Assembly: GCA_966250385.1 (NCBI GenBank)
Contig: CBINHC010000007.1
Span: 1-64,000, forward strand
Source of the DNA: DASWTL01 sp966250385
Lineage (GTDB): Bacteria; Bacteroidota; Bacteroidia; Sphingobacteriales; Sphingobacteriaceae
Length of the DNA stretch: 64,000 bases
Direction: 5' to 3'
The position numbers and the translations under genes are program-made. Positions 62,786-64,000 of the stretch are shown here, one piece after another. A model generated the notes under the pieces. That model was not told where the DNA came from. It was given only the letters and a program-made list of their open reading frames with translations, and made no database searches. Position 1 is the first letter of the stretch; every line of letters starts with the position of its first letter.

Positions 62786-63691
62786 TCAATTTTTGTTTAA
62801 AAAAGTTATCCTTGGAATGCCTGCCGAAAAAGCGTCGTTGAACAATGCTATCGTATAATCGGCCAGCACCGGCGTATCCTTTTCATCATGCTGGTGAAGA
62901 AAGAAATAAATGGCCTGCAGGCCCTGCTCACGCCAGCTTCGGAGCCGCGCGGTCCACTCGTCGATCCGGCGGTAATCAGTGGGGTGCAGTCCGTTCCCGA
63001 CAAAACGGATAAAGGCATGGGGTGTCGGCAGCTCCATATGGACACAATCACGTCTGCCGGCGGAGTCGGTAATAACCGCTCCCCGCCCTGATTCCCGCAA
63101 TACGGAAAACAGCTCCTGCCGGGCTGTCGCATCTGCAAACCAATCGGGATGCCGGACTTCAACAAACAGGTCGAAGTCCCGCGGAAGGGACTCCAGGTAG
63201 GCCGACAGCGTCTCCAGATTCCTGGGACCGAAGTTGTCGGCCATCTGGAGAAAACAGGGTCCCAGAAATTCGCCGAAACCCCCAATCCGTTCGAGGTACA
63301 TGCTGGTCGCTTCCGCGGCATTCTTCAGTCTCCTGATATGACTGATGGACCGGGTAACCTTCGGAAAAAATCTGAAATCCCGGCCTTCCTTCAGGACGCG
63401 GGCCCTCCAGCTTTCCACGTGTTCGGCTTTGGGCATCTGGTAGAATACCGCATTAAGCTCAATGCTGTTGAAATGCTTTACATATTCATCGAAGAACCGG
63501 GACTCGGGCGTCTTCGGCGGATAGATCAGTCCGACCCACTCCTTCCGTCCCCATTTGGCGCAACCGACATAAACGGGCAGCTTCTTCACAGCAGGGGCCG
63601 AGCCGAGCACCTCCCGGGTAAGCCGGGGATCAGGAGGAAGCGTGAAGTCGACAGCGGGAAGCGCCTCCGCGGGGATTTTACCGAAGTCCAT
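62786..63691 (-). CDS. DUF72-family protein
   Basis: 301 aa from ATG 63691; a frame extending to 63721 begins with TTG and is less likely. The DUF72 TIM-barrel-like pattern is clear: YVGCAKWGRKEWVGLIYPP, then FNSIELNAVFYQMP, FFPKVTRSISH, LQMADNFGPRN, and FVEVRHPDWF, with FIRFVGN and YFFLHQHDE near the end. Conserved acidic/basic residues suggest an enzyme, but no activity is known. The gene lies between the rplT terminator and the peroxiredoxin gene. Confidence 0.88.
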   Translation of the reverse strand: MDFGKIPAEALPAVDFTLPPDPRLTREVLGSAPAVKKLPVYVGCAKWGRKEWVGLIYPPKTPESRFFDEYVKHFNSIELNAVFYQMPKAEHVESWRARVLKEGRDFRFFPKVTRSISHIRRLKNAAEATSMYLERIGGFGEFLGPCFLQMADNFGPRNLETLSAYLESLPRDFDLFVEVRHPDWFADATARQELFSVLRESGRGAVITDSAGRRDCVHMELPTPHAFIRFVGNGLHPTDYRRIDEWTARLRSWREQGLQAIYFFLHQHDEKDTPVLADYTIALFNDAFSAGIPRITFLNKN

Positions 63692-63724
63692 AGGGGTAGT
63701 GACTTCAATAACTACAAACAAAAA

Positions 63725-63746
63725 AGGGAACCGTTTCGGGTTCCCT
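63725..63746 (-). terminator. Rho-independent terminator after rplT
   Basis: AGGGAACC pairs with GGTTCCCT (8 bp) with a 6-nt loop. On the minus strand a T-run follows (plus-strand A-run 63720-63725). It ends the ribosomal-protein operon 24 bp beyond the rplT stop. Confidence 0.88.
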
Positions 63747-63769
63747 CTTAAAATATTCTCAACAGCAGC

Positions 63770-64000
63770 TTATTTTACTGCGTCAATAATTGCTTTGAAT
63801 GCTTCTGGCTCATTCATTGCAAGGTCGGCAAGAACCTTCCGGTTTAAACCGATGTTCTTGGCGGCCAGTTTACCCATTAACTGAGAGTAAGAAATTCCGT
63901 GGTGACGGGCACCCGCGTTGATACGCTGGATCCATAACGCTCTGAATTCTCTCTTCTTGGTCTTACGGTCACGGTATGCATACTGTAAACCTTTTTCAAC
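63770..64000 (-). CDS. rplT: 50S ribosomal protein L20, 5' part outside window
   Basis: The last 76 residues of L20 are visible on the minus strand, from VEKGLQYAYRDRKTKKREFR through ALWIQRINAGARHHGISYSQ to AIIDAVK. It binds 23S rRNA early in large-subunit assembly. The N-terminus (about 38 residues) lies beyond the right edge. Usually in an operon infC-rpmI-rplT, which here would lie outside the window. Confidence 0.98.
   Translation of the reverse strand, partial: VEKGLQYAYRDRKTKKREFRALWIQRINAGARHHGISYSQLMGKLAAKNIGLNRKVLADLAMNEPEAFKAIIDAVK

Overview
The window is chromosomal DNA of a member of the Bacteroidota, most likely a Chitinophagia/Sphingobacteriia-type soil or freshwater bacterium of roughly 53% GC. 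The evidence is a TonB-dependent receptor with an N-terminal carboxypeptidase-regulatory-like domain, many lipoproteins and outer-membrane beta-barrels, DUF4296, short GreA/GreB-like proteins, a MutS2-Smr protein, an archaeal-type ProS, an ABC-permease/M1-peptidase fusion, and promoters of the TAnnTTTG type. Most of it is ordinary, well-packed core genome. The accessory marks are an IS256 element at the left edge, an internal fragment of a related IS directly behind mnmE, a decayed tRNA-Phe, and several frameshifted or truncated genes.

Layout. 1-1.2 kb: 3' end of an IS256-family insertion sequence and a tRNA-Phe relic. 1.2-4.7 kb: a GreA/GreB-like protein, an FMN glutamate-synthase-like protein and a ChaA-type cation/proton antiporter. 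5-7.8 kb: a redox/electrophile group (YahK-type reductase, MhqO-like dioxygenase, YceI). 8-14.4 kb: a TonB receptor facing a trio made of a small membrane-anchored protein, a beta-barrel and a haloperoxidase/PAP2-type lipoprotein. 14.5-19.8 kb: pirin, two decaying genes (DUF1569, Crp/Fnr), a membrane protein, a metallophosphoesterase and an M48 lipoprotein protease. 20-23 kb: a CPA1 antiporter, a VOC protein and a homocysteine methyltransferase. 23.2-27.7 kb: an ABC ATPase with a permease-aminopeptidase fusion. 28-33.9 kb: a CNNM/CorC protein, DinB and Crp proteins, a looser AT-richer stretch with a phosphoesterase and an AAA-ATPase relic, peptidase E and a small membrane protein. 34-36.7 kb: the IS fragment, mnmE and a second GreA/GreB-like gene. 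37.2-40.7 kb: PAP2, rhodanese, a TIGR02757 protein and cystathionine gamma-synthase. 40.8-44.3 kb: egtB-egtD, an NAD(P)-binding protein and a sphingomyelin-synthase-like PAP2. 44.5-55.2 kb: proS, a Tyr/Gly-rich lipoprotein, a FadL-like porin, dps, nfeD, a LysM protein, a uridine kinase, a 3-oxoacid CoA-transferase, a tiny Cys-rich protein and a PQQ-type sugar dehydrogenase. 55.2-64 kb: mutS2, a DUF4296 lipoprotein, yggS, a tightly overlapping GNAT-lysC-methyltransferase operon, cspA, 1-Cys peroxiredoxin, a DUF72 protein and the 3' part of rplT.

How the genes may work together. Thiol and redox chemistry recurs: ergothioneine-type synthesis beside a trans-sulfuration enzyme, homocysteine methylation, 1-Cys peroxiredoxin, Dps, pirin, a quinone-type dioxygenase and YceI. 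Envelope functions also recur: three PAP2-fold enzymes, three membrane-bound or envelope proteases, and several outer-membrane barrels. I see no CRISPR array, prophage, rRNA operon or recognisable defence island. The best candidates for undescribed biology are the TonB/haloperoxidase-lipoprotein neighbourhood, the 51-residue CxxCC...CC...CxxC protein, and the egtB-egtD pair.
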